From Longimicrobiaceae bacterium (GTDB taxonomy: Bacteria; Gemmatimonadota; Gemmatimonadetes; Longimicrobiales; Longimicrobiaceae), in the NCBI GenBank assembly GCA_030146875.1, contig JASLAX010000007.1, positions 1 through 64,000 of the forward strand: DNA of 64,000 nucleotides, in the 5' to 3' direction. Position 1 is the first letter of the stretch. Every line of letters starts with the position of its first letter. A program made the translations under genes and the position numbers. The notes beneath the pieces were generated by a model that did no database searches, had not been told where the DNA came from, and saw only the letters and a list, made by a program, of their open reading frames with translations. This document shows positions 32,707-41,547 of this stretch, in pieces.

Positions 32707-33408
32707 ATGCCCGCCCGGAACTCCGACCTGCACGGCAACGTCCCCGAGAGCTGCCCCGTCGCGCTGCTGCTGATCGACGTGGTCAACGACCTGGAGTTCG
32801 ACGGCGGCGACCGGCTGCGCGAGCACGCGCTCCCCATGGCGCACCGCCTCCGCGCCCTCCGCGCGCGCGCGCGCGAGCAGGGCGTGCCCGTCGTGTACGT
32901 CAACGACAACTTCGGGCGCTGGCGCAGCGACTTCCGCGGGGTGGTGAAGCACTGCATCGAGGACGACACCCGCGGCCGCGAGCTCGTGGAGATCCTGCAG
33001 CCCGGCGAGGACGACTACTTCGTCCTGAAGCCCAAGCACTCCGCCTTCTTCGCCACCACGCTCGACACCCTGCTGGAATACCTCGGCGCGCGAACGCTGG
33101 TGCTGACGGGCCTGACCGGCGAGCAGTGCGTGCTGTTCACCGCCAGCGACGCCTTCATGCGCGACTTCCACGTGGTCGTGGCCCCGGACTGCACCGCCAG
33201 CCGGTCGGAGAGGGACAACGAGGGAGCCCTGCGGCAGATGGAGAGGCTGCTCCGCGTCGAGCTGATCCCGTCCCACGAGATCGACTTCGCCGCCCTCCGC
33301 GCACGCGGTGAGGAAGAAGAAGGAGAGAACGGCGAGGACGACGACGGCGGGGCGGGGAAGGGCGGCACGACCGACGGCGGAACCGCGGCCGCGGCGGCCG
33401 CCCGCTAG
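32707..33408 (+). CDS. Isochorismatase-family cysteine hydrolase
   Basis: This 233-aa protein is built on the isochorismatase/nicotinamidase alpha-beta fold. The catalytic triad is visible: Asp in LLLIDVVND, Lys in VLKPKHSAF, and Cys in LTGLTGEQCVLFTA. Members hydrolyse amides or enol ethers such as nicotinamide, ureidoacrylate or isochorismate, and the specificity is not clear here. The last 35 residues are an acidic and glycine/alanine-rich tail unlike the family and could be disordered. ATG 32707 is chosen over GTG 32653. Confidence 0.88.
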   Translation: MPARNSDLHGNVPESCPVALLLIDVVNDLEFDGGDRLREHALPMAHRLRALRARAREQGVPVVYVNDNFGRWRSDFRGVVKHCIEDDTRGRELVEILQPGEDDYFVLKPKHSAFFATTLDTLLEYLGARTLVLTGLTGEQCVLFTASDAFMRDFHVVVAPDCTASRSERDNEGALRQMERLLRVELIPSHEIDFAALRARGEEEEGENGEDDDGGAGKGGTTDGGTAAAAAAR

Positions 33409-33464
33409 GCCGCGCGTCCGGCGTCCGGGGGAGGGCTCCTCCGGCCGCCGGCCCGACCGCGCGG

Positions 33465-35513
33465 CTAGATCGTGCGCTCCAGGGCCGCGGGCGCCTCCGC
33501 CGCGCGAAGGATGAGCGTGGCCACGTCGGAGAGCGGCTGCTCGCCCTTCTCCAGCACCCCCTCCGCCGTCCGCGCCAGGAACGAGCGCTCGGCCTCAGAC
33601 AGGTCCTTGGCGGTCAGCACGACCACGGGAATGTCGCGCAGCGACGGGTCCGCCCGCATCGCGGCGAGCACGCCGAAGCCGTCGAGGACGGGCATCATCA
33701 GGTCCAGCACGGCCACGCTGGGCCGCCGGATGCGCATCTCCACCAGCCCGCGCTCGCCGTCCACCGCCTCGCGCACCCGCGCCCCGGTCGAGGTCAGCAC
33801 GCGCGCCGCGATGCGGCGGGCGTCGGGGTCGTCGTCCACCACCAGGACCTCGTACGGGGCGTCGCCGTCCTCGTCCCGGCGGGCGCGGCGCACGGAGAGG
33901 GCGAGCTGCTCGGCGGCGATGGGCTTGGGGACGATGGCCACCCACCCCAGGTCCAGCGCCCCGGGAGGGCCGCCGTCGCCCACCTCGTCCGCCAGGCAGG
34001 GGAGGAGCAGCGTGGCCACGTCGTCCAGCTCCGGGTCCTTCCGCAGCTCCGAGGCGACCTGCCACCCCGCGCCGTCGCTGCAGGTCACGTCCAGCACCAC
34101 CAGGGTGGGGTGCTCGCGGCGCACCAGGTCGGGCACCTCCCCCGCGTTCGTCGACCCCACGATGCGCACCCGCGGGGCCAGGCGCCGGCCCAGGTTCTCC
34201 AGCAGCGGCCGGCTGCTCCCGTACACCACCACCGCCGGCAGCCCGGCGGTCGCCCCCGCGTCGCGCGGCGCCCCGGGCTGGCCGTTCGCCGGGGCCGCGC
34301 GGGCCTCCGCCTCCGTCGCGGCGGGAAGGACCAGGCGGAAGACGGAGCCCTGCCCGGCGACGCTCTCCGCGGTGATGTCGCCCCCCATCAGCCGCGCCAG
34401 GCGCCGCGAGATGCTGAGCCCCAGCCCCGACCCGCCGAACTCGCGCGTCAGCGCGGAGTCGGCCTGGTAGAACTCCTCGAACACCTGGGCGAGCTGCTCC
34501 GGGGCCATGCCGATCCCGGTGTCGCGGACCTCCACCGCCACCGTGTCGCCGTCGGTGCGGCAGTCGACCACCACCTCTCCCCGCTCGGTGAACTTCACCG
34601 CGTTGGAGAGCAGGTTCGCCAGGATCTGCCGCAGGCGGCGCAGGTCGGCGGCCACCGCGGGGCAGTCGTCGGGGATCCGGGCCGAGAGGCGGAGCCCCTG
34701 CCGCTGCGCCTGCGGCTCCACCAGCGCCATCGCCTCCTCCACGGCGCCGCGCACGCGCACGGCCCGCAGCCGCACCTCCAGCCTGCCGGCGCCGGAGCGG
34801 GCCACGTCCAGCACGTCGTTGATCAGCTCCAGCAGCCCCCGCCCGCTGCGGCGGATGCGCTCCAGGTGGCCGCGCTGCCCCGGCGAGAGCTCGCCGGCGA
34901 TCCCCATCTCCATCAGCTCCGCGTGCCCCAGCACCGCGTTCAGCGGCGTGCGCATCTCGTGCGACATGGTGGCCATGAAGCGGTCCTTGGCCCGCGTCGC
35001 CTCGGTCAGCTCCGCGTTCGCCGCCTCCAGCGCCTCCTTGGCCTCGTGGAGCTGCGCGTTGCGGGCGCGCAGCTCCTCCTCGGCCCGCACCCGCGCGGTG
35101 ACGTCGGTCTGGATCCCCACGAAGTGCGTGAGCGTGCCGTCCTCCTGGCGGAGCGCGGCCACGTGCAGCTCGTTCCAGAAGAGCGACCCGTCCTTGCGGA
35201 AGTTGCGGAGCAGGACCGTGCAGCCGCGCCCCTCGGCCAGCGCGGCGCGAAGCTCGTCCAGGCCGGGCTGGTCGCGCTCTCCGCCCTGCAGGAACCGGCA
35301 GTTGCGGCCCACCGCCTCGGCGGCCGAGTAGCCGGTGAGCGCCTCGAAGGCGCGGTTGACGTGGACGATGGGCTGGTCGGCGGCGCGGGCGTCGCTGATG
35401 ACCACCCCGGCGCGGCTCGCCTCCATCGCCATGGCGCGCAGCCGCCCCAGGTCCTCGCCCGGCGCGCGCGCGGGGGTGGGGGCGTCGGTCTGCGGGCGGT
35501 CGGTGGGATCCAC
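33465..35513 (-). CDS. LOV-domain hybrid histidine kinase with two receiver domains
   Basis: This 682-aa soluble protein starts with a LOV-type PAS domain (about 25-145). It has GRNCRFLQG with the photoactive Cys at 72, and the FMN-contacting N104 (LLRNFRKDGSLFWNEL), N114 and Q135 (VGIQTDV) are all present. A short coiled linker leads to HisKA with H185 (FMATMSHEMRTPLNAV) and HATPase (NLLSNAVKFTERG, DTGIGM, GSGLGLSISRR). A first receiver is degenerate (no paired acids; VVYGSS), while the last receiver (about 565-680) is intact with VVDDDPD, D in VLDLMMP, T and K. It should sense blue light through a flavin-cysteinyl adduct. It is divergent from a LytS-type kinase. Confidence 0.93.
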   Translation of the reverse strand: MDPTDRPQTDAPTPARAPGEDLGRLRAMAMEASRAGVVISDARAADQPIVHVNRAFEALTGYSAAEAVGRNCRFLQGGERDQPGLDELRAALAEGRGCTVLLRNFRKDGSLFWNELHVAALRQEDGTLTHFVGIQTDVTARVRAEEELRARNAQLHEAKEALEAANAELTEATRAKDRFMATMSHEMRTPLNAVLGHAELMEMGIAGELSPGQRGHLERIRRSGRGLLELINDVLDVARSGAGRLEVRLRAVRVRGAVEEAMALVEPQAQRQGLRLSARIPDDCPAVAADLRRLRQILANLLSNAVKFTERGEVVVDCRTDGDTVAVEVRDTGIGMAPEQLAQVFEEFYQADSALTREFGGSGLGLSISRRLARLMGGDITAESVAGQGSVFRLVLPAATEAEARAAPANGQPGAPRDAGATAGLPAVVVYGSSRPLLENLGRRLAPRVRIVGSTNAGEVPDLVRREHPTLVVLDVTCSDGAGWQVASELRKDPELDDVATLLLPCLADEVGDGGPPGALDLGWVAIVPKPIAAEQLALSVRRARRDEDGDAPYEVLVVDDDPDARRIAARVLTSTGARVREAVDGERGLVEMRIRRPSVAVLDLMMPVLDGFGVLAAMRADPSLRDIPVVVLTAKDLSEAERSFLARTAEGVLEKGEQPLSDVATLILRAAEAPAALERTI

Positions 35514-35697
35514 GCGGGCGCTCCGGGTCGCGGTGCGCCCCGGCCGGCCGTCGGACCGGGCGGCGGCGCACGTCGGGCGGCGCGTTTTTGCACGAGGCGT
35601 GCCCGGCCGGCGGGTGGTGGACGGGGCGCCCGCGCCCTAGCTTCGAGGGACGCACCCCGGCCGCCCGGCGGGGGCGGTCCACCCGGCGCGGAGCCCC

Positions 35698-36831
35698 ATG
35701 ACCCAGGCGACGGAGGCGGGCGGGTTCGGCTGGGTGCGGCGGCTGCCGGGGCTCTGGCTCCTGAGCGCGGCGGGGTGGACCTTCGTGGTCCTGCTCATGG
35801 CGCTGCGGAAGTACGTCACCCGCCTGTTGGTCTTTCCCCCGGGGTCCTTCTCCGCCGCCTTCCGCGGCCTGCTCCCCGACTACGCCGGCTACGCCCTGTT
35901 CTCCCCGCTCGTCATCCTCCTGGCCGAACGCTTCCCGGTGGGCCGCACGGGGCGGGGGCGGGCGCTCCTGGTGCACTGCGGCGGGTGGCTCGTCTTCTCC
36001 CTCGCCAGCGCACTGGTCACCGTGGTCGCCGACGTCGACGTCTACCCCCGCCTCCCGGACCAGCCCCTGCCGCCCGTCCCGGTGCGGTGGCAGTACTGGT
36101 TCGCGGCGCGCTTCGCCGACGACCTGGTGGCGTACGCGGCCATCGTGGCGCTGGTGCACGCGCTCGTCTACCACCGCGCGCACCGGGCGCGCGAGATCCG
36201 CGCGGCGCGGCTGGAGGCCCGCCTCTCCCGCGCCCGGCTGGAGGTGCTGCGCCTGCAGCTCCAGCCGCACTTCCTGTTCAACACCCTGAACTCCATCTCC
36301 GCCCTGATGGCGACGGAGGTCCCCGCGGCGCGGCGGATGATCGCGGACCTGAAGGAGCTGCTGCGGCTCTCGCTGGAGCGCAGCGGGGCGCAGGAGGTCG
36401 CGCTGCGCGACGAGCTGCACCTGCTGCAGCGCTACGTCGACATCCAGCGCGTCCGCTTCCGAGACCGGCTCACGGTGGAGTACCGGGTGGATCCCGCGCT
36501 GCTGGGCGTTCCCGTCCCCCGGCTGGTCCTGCAGCCGCTGGTCGAGAACTCCATCCGCCACGGGCTGGCGCCGCGCTCGTCCCCGGGGAGGGTGGAGGTG
36601 CGGGCCGAGCGCGACGGGGCGGCCCTGCGGCTCGTCGTGGCCGACGACGGGGTGGGGCTCTCGGCCGGCGGAGGGCAGCGGGACGGCGCCGGGATCGGGC
36701 TGGGGAACACCCGCGCGCGGCTGCAGGGGCTCTACGGCGAGCGCCAGTCGCTGGAGGTGCGCCCCACCCCCGGCGGCGGGGTCACCGTGGAGGTGCGCCT
36801 GCCCATCCCCCCCGAGCGGGACCCTGCGTAG
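35698..36831 (+). CDS. LytS/YehU-type membrane sensor histidine kinase
   Basis: This 377-aa protein has four predicted membrane helices (about 18-38, 60-78, 88-112, 138-158), then a His_kinase domain with phospho-acceptor H191 in QPHFLFNTLNSISALM and an HATPase domain with N284 (LVENSIRHG) and DDGVGL. This is the usual layout of kinases that pair with LytTR response regulators, but no such regulator lies nearby. It lies 184 bp from the divergent LOV kinase and is followed by a lipoprotein and a paralogue lacking these catalytic residues. Confidence 0.92.
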   Translation: MTQATEAGGFGWVRRLPGLWLLSAAGWTFVVLLMALRKYVTRLLVFPPGSFSAAFRGLLPDYAGYALFSPLVILLAERFPVGRTGRGRALLVHCGGWLVFSLASALVTVVADVDVYPRLPDQPLPPVPVRWQYWFAARFADDLVAYAAIVALVHALVYHRAHRAREIRAARLEARLSRARLEVLRLQLQPHFLFNTLNSISALMATEVPAARRMIADLKELLRLSLERSGAQEVALRDELHLLQRYVDIQRVRFRDRLTVEYRVDPALLGVPVPRLVLQPLVENSIRHGLAPRSSPGRVEVRAERDGAALRLVVADDGVGLSAGGGQRDGAGIGLGNTRARLQGLYGERQSLEVRPTPGGGVTVEVRLPIPPERDPA

Positions 36832-36897
36832 GGCGCGCGGGTACGTCCCGGAAAGGCCCCTCCCGCGCCCGGGTCCCCCAACCGCCGCCTCTGCGTG

Positions 36898-37449
36898 ATG
36901 CCACCGCTCCGCCGCCCCGCCGCCCTGCTGCTGGCCCTGGCGTCTTGCGCCTGCTCCCCCGCGTCGCCGTCGCCCCCCACGGAAGGGGTCGTGTTCCGCG
37001 ACGACTTCGACGCCGAGAACCGCGGCGCCGCCCGCGCCGACTACCGCGCCTTCGCCCGGTGGGAGGTCGCCGAGGGCTCCGTGGACCTGCTGGGCACCTA
37101 CCCCTACGACTACCTGCCGCCGGGCTCCGGGCTGTACGTGGACCTGGACGGCTCCCACTCCCGCGCCGGCATCCTGCGCACGCGTCAGGCGCTGGCCCTG
37201 GAGCCCGGCACCTACGAGCTGAGCTTCCGGCTCGGCGGGGCGCAGCGGCGCAGCGCGCCCAACGGCGTCGTGGTCACGCTGGGCACGCTGTACCGCGAGC
37301 GCTTCGTGGTGGAGGCCTTCGCCCCGCTGCGTACCCACCGCCGCCTCGTCCGCGTTGCCCGCGGCGACACGGCGCGGCTGCAGTTCGCGCACGAGGGCGG
37401 CGACGACCACGGGATGTACCTGGACCGGGTGGAGCTGCGCCGCCGGTGA
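36898..37449 (+). CDS. Small lipoprotein, beta-rich
   Basis: This 183-aa protein has a signal peptide and a lipobox-like LASCAC (Cys 18 or 20). The mature part resembles a carbohydrate-binding jelly-roll (FRDDFDAENRG, WEVAEGSVDLLG, GLYVDLDGS, ALEPGTYELSFRLGG, DRVELR) of the kind found in PEP-CTERM and DUF642-type exported proteins. It lies between a LytS kinase and its degenerate paralogue and shares a four-base stop/start overlap with the latter, so a sensory partner role is conceivable. ATG 36898 is used; GTG 36895 is also possible. Confidence 0.75.
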   Translation: MPPLRRPAALLLALASCACSPASPSPPTEGVVFRDDFDAENRGAARADYRAFARWEVAEGSVDLLGTYPYDYLPPGSGLYVDLDGSHSRAGILRTRQALALEPGTYELSFRLGGAQRRSAPNGVVVTLGTLYRERFVVEAFAPLRTHRRLVRVARGDTARLQFAHEGGDDHGMYLDRVELRRR

Positions 37450-38486
37450 GGAAGCGCTGGCTCTGGGGCGCGGGGGTCGCCGCCTGGATCGTGGCGGGGA
37501 GCGGCGCGGCGGTGGAGCAGTACCTCACCCGCCGGCTGGTGGGGGCGTACGCGTCGCTCCCCGAGCAGCTCTCCATCACCCTGCCGCGCTACCTGGTCTG
37601 GGCCGCCCTGACCCCCGCGGTCCTGCTGCTCTGCCGCCGCTTCCCCATGGCGGGCCCGCGGCGCCTGCGCAACGCCGGGCTGCACCTGGCGGGCGCCGCG
37701 GGGTACACCGCGCTGCACGCCGCCGCCCTGGCCGCCTGGGGGCACGCGGCGGCGGGGGGCGGGCTGCTCCCCGGCTGGGCGCCCGTGCGCCTGAGCCTGC
37801 TGGGGTACCTTCCCGCCGACCTGCTCGTCTACGGGACGCTGGCCGCGGGGTACCATGCCGTCGCCTTCCACCGCGCCTACACCGCCCGCGAGGTGAAGGA
37901 CGCCCAGCTCCAGGCGCGGCTGGCGCAGGCGGAGCTGGACGGCCTTCGCGGGCACCTGCAGCCACGCTTCCTGTTCGAGTCGCTGGACGCCGTCTCCGGG
38001 CTGATGGACCGCGACGTCCGCCGCTGCCGCAAGGCGCTGGCGGACCTCAGCGACCTGCTCCGCGTCTCGCTGCAGGAGGGGGAGGCTCCGCCGGTGCCGC
38101 TGGCGGACGAGCTCGCCTGGCTGGAGCGGTACCTGGCCCTGCGCACCCTGGGGCGCGAGCAGCCCGCGTGGCTGGACGCCCGCGTCGAGCCCGGCGCCGA
38201 GGCCGCGCTCGTCCCGCGGATGCTGCTGCAGCCCATCGTGGAGGGGGCGCTGGGCGAGGACGGGGTGCCCGCGTGCGTGGAGGTGCGGGCGACCACGGCG
38301 GGCGGCACGCTGCGCCTGGAGGTGCGCACCGCCACCCCGCGCGGGAGCGATGCCCCCGCGCCGGTGCTGACCGCCGCGGGGGAGCGGCTGCGCGCGCTGC
38401 ACGGGGTGGACGTGTCCGAGCGCGCCGGGCCGGGGGGGACGACCGTGGAGATGCGCCTGCCGCTGCGCGTCGCGTCCCCCGGGTGA
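37446..38486 (+). CDS. Degenerate LytS-type kinase paralogue (probable pseudokinase)
   Basis: This 346-aa protein has four hydrophobic segments and the same domain layout as the kinase at 35698, but the catalytic positions are changed. The phospho-acceptor motif QPHFLFNTLN reads QPRFLFESLD, with Arg174 replacing the His. The ATP-binding N-box LVENSIRHG reads IVEGALGED, with Gly267 replacing the Asn. No D-x-G-x-G motif is seen after it. The fold-forming parts, such as LADLSDLLRVSLQ and ADELAWLERYLALR, are kept, and the frame is intact for over 1 kb, which argues for selection. It starts at GTG 37446, overlapping the lipoprotein stop. Confidence 0.85.
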   Translation: MRKRWLWGAGVAAWIVAGSGAAVEQYLTRRLVGAYASLPEQLSITLPRYLVWAALTPAVLLLCRRFPMAGPRRLRNAGLHLAGAAGYTALHAAALAAWGHAAAGGGLLPGWAPVRLSLLGYLPADLLVYGTLAAGYHAVAFHRAYTAREVKDAQLQARLAQAELDGLRGHLQPRFLFESLDAVSGLMDRDVRRCRKALADLSDLLRVSLQEGEAPPVPLADELAWLERYLALRTLGREQPAWLDARVEPGAEAALVPRMLLQPIVEGALGEDGVPACVEVRATTAGGTLRLEVRTATPRGSDAPAPVLTAAGERLRALHGVDVSERAGPGGTTVEMRLPLRVASPG

Positions 38487-38616
38487 ACGGCTCGTCCCTC
38501 CCCTCGTGGAACCGTACCGCCCCGCCGGGGTTCACCGTCGGCGGGCTGGCGGCTCGTTTTCCGCCGCTGTATCGTTCCCCGTCCCACCCACGTCCCCCAA
38601 CGGGAGGCCCGCTCGA

Positions 38617-39969
38617 ATGAAGCGCCTTGTCCTGCCCATGCTCCTCCTGGCCGCGCCGCTGGCCGCCCAGGAGGTAAGCATCCCCCACACGACGTTCACC
38701 CTGCCCAACGGGCTCAGGGTGATCGTGTCGGAAGACCACTCCACCCCCATCGTCTCCGTGAACGTCTGGTACCACGTCGGCTCGGGGTACGAGCGGACGG
38801 GGCGCACCGGCTTCGCCCACCTCTTCGAGCACGTGATGTTCGAGGGGAGCAAGAACGTGAAGGAGGGGCAGTTCGACCAGCTCCTGGAGGCGGCGGGCGC
38901 CTCCAACAACGGCAGCACCAACACCGACCGCACCAACTACTACGAGACCATGCCGGCCAACGCGCTGGAGCTGGCGCTCTGGCTGGAGGCCGACCGCATG
39001 GGCGGGCTGCTGGACGACCTGACCCAGGCCAAGCTCGACGGCCAGCGCGAGGTGGTGAAGAACGAGCGCCGCCAGCGATACGAGAACGCCCCGTACGGGC
39101 TGCTGCGCGAGACCGTGTCCCCCGTGCTGTACCCGGCCGGGCACCCGTACTCGTGGACGACCATCGGGTCGATGGAGGACCTGTCGGCGGCGCAGCTCGA
39201 GGACGTGAAGACCTTCTTCCGCACCTACTACGCGCCCAACAACGCCACCCTCGCCGTCGTGGGCGACGTGCGGACCGCCGACGTGCGGCGCATGGTGGAG
39301 CGCTACTTCGGGTGGATCCCGCGCGGGGCGCCGGTCGCCCGGCCCGACATCCCGGTGCCGGCCATCCCGCAGTCGCGGCACCTGATCAAGGAGGACCGCG
39401 TCACCCTCCCGCAGCTCTCCATCATCTGGCGCGCGCCCAGGCGCTTCCACCGCGACGAGGCGGCCCTGGACGCGCTGGCCGACGTGCTCACCTCGGGCAA
39501 GAGCTCGCGCCTGTACAAGCGGCTCGTCTACGACACGCAGGTGGCGCAGAACGTCTGGGCGCAGAACCAGGCCGGGCTGCTCTCGGGCGACTTCTGGCTG
39601 AACGTGCGGGCCAAGCCCACGGTGGACCTGGACTCGATGGAGCGCATCGTCCTGGAGGAGGTGGCGCGCGTCGCCGCCGAGGGCCCCACCCAGGAGGAGC
39701 TGCAGCGCGTCATCAACGGCCGCGAGACGCAGTTCGTGGCCGCGCTGGAGACGGTGGAGGGGAAGGCCGAGGCCCTGAACGACTACCTGTACTACACCGG
39801 CGACCCCGGCTACGTGGGCCGCGACCTGGCCCGCTACCGCGCCCTGACCCGCGCCGACGTGCAGCGGGTGGCGCGGGAGTACCTGACGGGGAAGAACCGC
39901 GTAACGATCAGCTTCGTGCCGCAGGGAAAGACCGAGCTCGCGGCCGGCGACAAGGAGACCACCCGATGA
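38617..39969 (+). CDS. M16-family zinc peptidase, catalytic subunit
   Basis: This 450-aa exported peptidase has signal peptide MKRLVLPMLLLAAPLAAQ. The inverted zinc motif is H68-L-F-E71-H72 (FAHLFEHVMFEG), with the third ligand in VVKNERR. Two M16 halves are present; the second contains the LTSGKSSRLYKRLVYD segment. Homologues act as heterodimers with a non-catalytic partner, matching the next gene, which overlaps by four bases. A GGGAGG ribosome site precedes the ATG. The substrate is unknown; exported bacterial forms degrade peptides outside the cytoplasm. Confidence 0.94.
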   Translation: MKRLVLPMLLLAAPLAAQEVSIPHTTFTLPNGLRVIVSEDHSTPIVSVNVWYHVGSGYERTGRTGFAHLFEHVMFEGSKNVKEGQFDQLLEAAGASNNGSTNTDRTNYYETMPANALELALWLEADRMGGLLDDLTQAKLDGQREVVKNERRQRYENAPYGLLRETVSPVLYPAGHPYSWTTIGSMEDLSAAQLEDVKTFFRTYYAPNNATLAVVGDVRTADVRRMVERYFGWIPRGAPVARPDIPVPAIPQSRHLIKEDRVTLPQLSIIWRAPRRFHRDEAALDALADVLTSGKSSRLYKRLVYDTQVAQNVWAQNQAGLLSGDFWLNVRAKPTVDLDSMERIVLEEVARVAAEGPTQEELQRVINGRETQFVAALETVEGKAEALNDYLYYTGDPGYVGRDLARYRALTRADVQRVAREYLTGKNRVTISFVPQGKTELAAGDKETTR

Positions 39970-41405
39970 GCCCGTCCCTCCGCGCCCTGGCGCTCGGCGC
40001 CGCCCTGTCGGCCACGGCCACCGCGGCCGCCGCCCAGGGGTTCCCCGCCACGCCGCCGCGGCTTCCCGCCGCGCCGTCGGTGAAGGTCCCCGCCCCCGTG
40101 AAGCGCACGCTCGCCAACGGGATGACGGTGCTCTACGTGCGCCAGCCGGAGCTGCCGGTGGTGCACGCCACCCTGGTCACGCGCGGCGGCACCTCCGACG
40201 ACCCGGCCGAGCTCCCCGGGCTGGCCTCGTTCGTGGCCTCGGCCCTGGACGAGGGCGCCGCCGGGCGCAACGCGCTGCAGATCGCCGACCAGCTCGACCT
40301 GCTGGGGGCCTCGCTCTCCACCGGCGCCGGGATCGACGCCGCGCAGGCGAACCTGTACGTCCTGAAGAAGAACTTCCCCACCGCGCTGGGCATCATGGCC
40401 GACGTGGTGCAGCGCCCCGACTTCCCCGAGGCCGAGATCCGGCGCCTGCGCCAGGAGCGCCTCACCAACCTGCAGCGCGCCCGCGACGAGGCCGGCGCCA
40501 TCGCCGGCAACGCGTACCCCGCGCTGGTCTTCGGCGCCCAGCACCCGTACGGGCGCTTCGCCACGCAGGAGGGGACGCGCACCCTGGAACGCGACCGCGT
40601 GGCCGCGTTCCACCGCGCCTTCTACCGCCCCGACGCCACCACGCTGGTGCTGGTGGGCGACGTGGAGCCGGCGTCGCTGCACGCTGCGGTGGAGCGCGCC
40701 TTCGGCGGGTGGCGGGCCCCGGCGGGCGCCCCGCTCGCGCCGGCCGCGGCCCCCGCGGCGCCCACGGTCGGGCGCACCACCATCTACCTGATCGACAAGC
40801 CGGGCGCGGCCCAGTCCGAGCTGCGCATCGGGCACCCCGGCGTGGCGCGGTCCTCGCCGGACTACTTCCCGCTGATGGTGCTGAACACCCTGCTGGGCGG
40901 CTCCTTCACCTCGCGCCTGAACACCAACATCCGCGAGGTGCACGGCTACTCCTACGGCGCCGGCTCGTCCTTCTCCATGCGCCGCGGGGTGGGGCCCTTC
41001 ACCGCCGCCTCGGCGGTGGCCACGGCCAAGACGGACAGCGCCCTGATCGAGTTCTTCAAGGAGCTGCGCCGCGTGCGCGACGAGCCCGTCCCGCAGGACG
41101 AGCTGGACCGCGCCAAGCGCTACCTGGCGCTGGGCTTCCCGCAGAACTTCGAGACCGCCTCGCAGGTGGCGGGGCAGCTCGCGGGGCTGGTGACCTACGA
41201 CATCGACCCGTCCTGGCTGGACACGTACGTGGCGCGGGTGATGGCCGTCACCCCGGCCGACGTGGCGCGCGTGGCGCGGGAGTACGTGCGGCCCGACGCC
41301 GCGGTGGTCGTGGTGGTGGGCGACCGCTCCAAGGTGGAGGCGGCGATCCGCGCCACCAACCTGGCGCCCGTCGAGATCCGCGAGCTCGGCGAGTTCGTGA
41401 AGTAG
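39966..41405 (+). CDS. M16-family peptidase-like protein, non-catalytic subunit
   Basis: This 479-aa exported protein has an N-terminal signal (ALALGAALSATATAAAAQ). It has the M16 fold, but the zinc motif HxxEH is missing: the matching segment reads LPGLASFVASALDEG. The R/Y pair typical of the partner subunit is present in LNTNIREVHGYSYGAGSSF. This is the usual active/inactive heterodimer arrangement. Its ATG overlaps the catalytic subunit's stop (ATGA). A perfect hairpin 26 bases after the stop ends the unit. Confidence 0.94.
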   Translation: MSPSLRALALGAALSATATAAAAQGFPATPPRLPAAPSVKVPAPVKRTLANGMTVLYVRQPELPVVHATLVTRGGTSDDPAELPGLASFVASALDEGAAGRNALQIADQLDLLGASLSTGAGIDAAQANLYVLKKNFPTALGIMADVVQRPDFPEAEIRRLRQERLTNLQRARDEAGAIAGNAYPALVFGAQHPYGRFATQEGTRTLERDRVAAFHRAFYRPDATTLVLVGDVEPASLHAAVERAFGGWRAPAGAPLAPAAAPAAPTVGRTTIYLIDKPGAAQSELRIGHPGVARSSPDYFPLMVLNTLLGGSFTSRLNTNIREVHGYSYGAGSSFSMRRGVGPFTAASAVATAKTDSALIEFFKELRRVRDEPVPQDELDRAKRYLALGFPQNFETASQVAGQLAGLVTYDIDPSWLDTYVARVMAVTPADVARVAREYVRPDAAVVVVVGDRSKVEAAIRATNLAPVEIRELGEFVK

Positions 41406-41431
41406 CGCTGCGGGAAGGACCTTCCGCACCC

Positions 41432-41463
41432 GGGGGCCCGGCCGCGCACGCGGCCGGGCCCCC
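41432..41463 (+). terminator. Intrinsic hairpin terminator after the M16 pair
   Basis: A perfect 15-bp GC stem (41432-41446 with 41449-41463) with a minimal CA loop is followed by GCCCGTTCGCTT. It separates the peptidase operon from prs. Confidence 0.8.
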
Positions 41464-41547
41464 GCCCGTTCGCTTGACGCCCCCCCGCCCGGGCGCCTAT
41501 TCTACCCGCTCTCCACCCCCCGACCCCGGACCCCGAGCGCGGAGACC

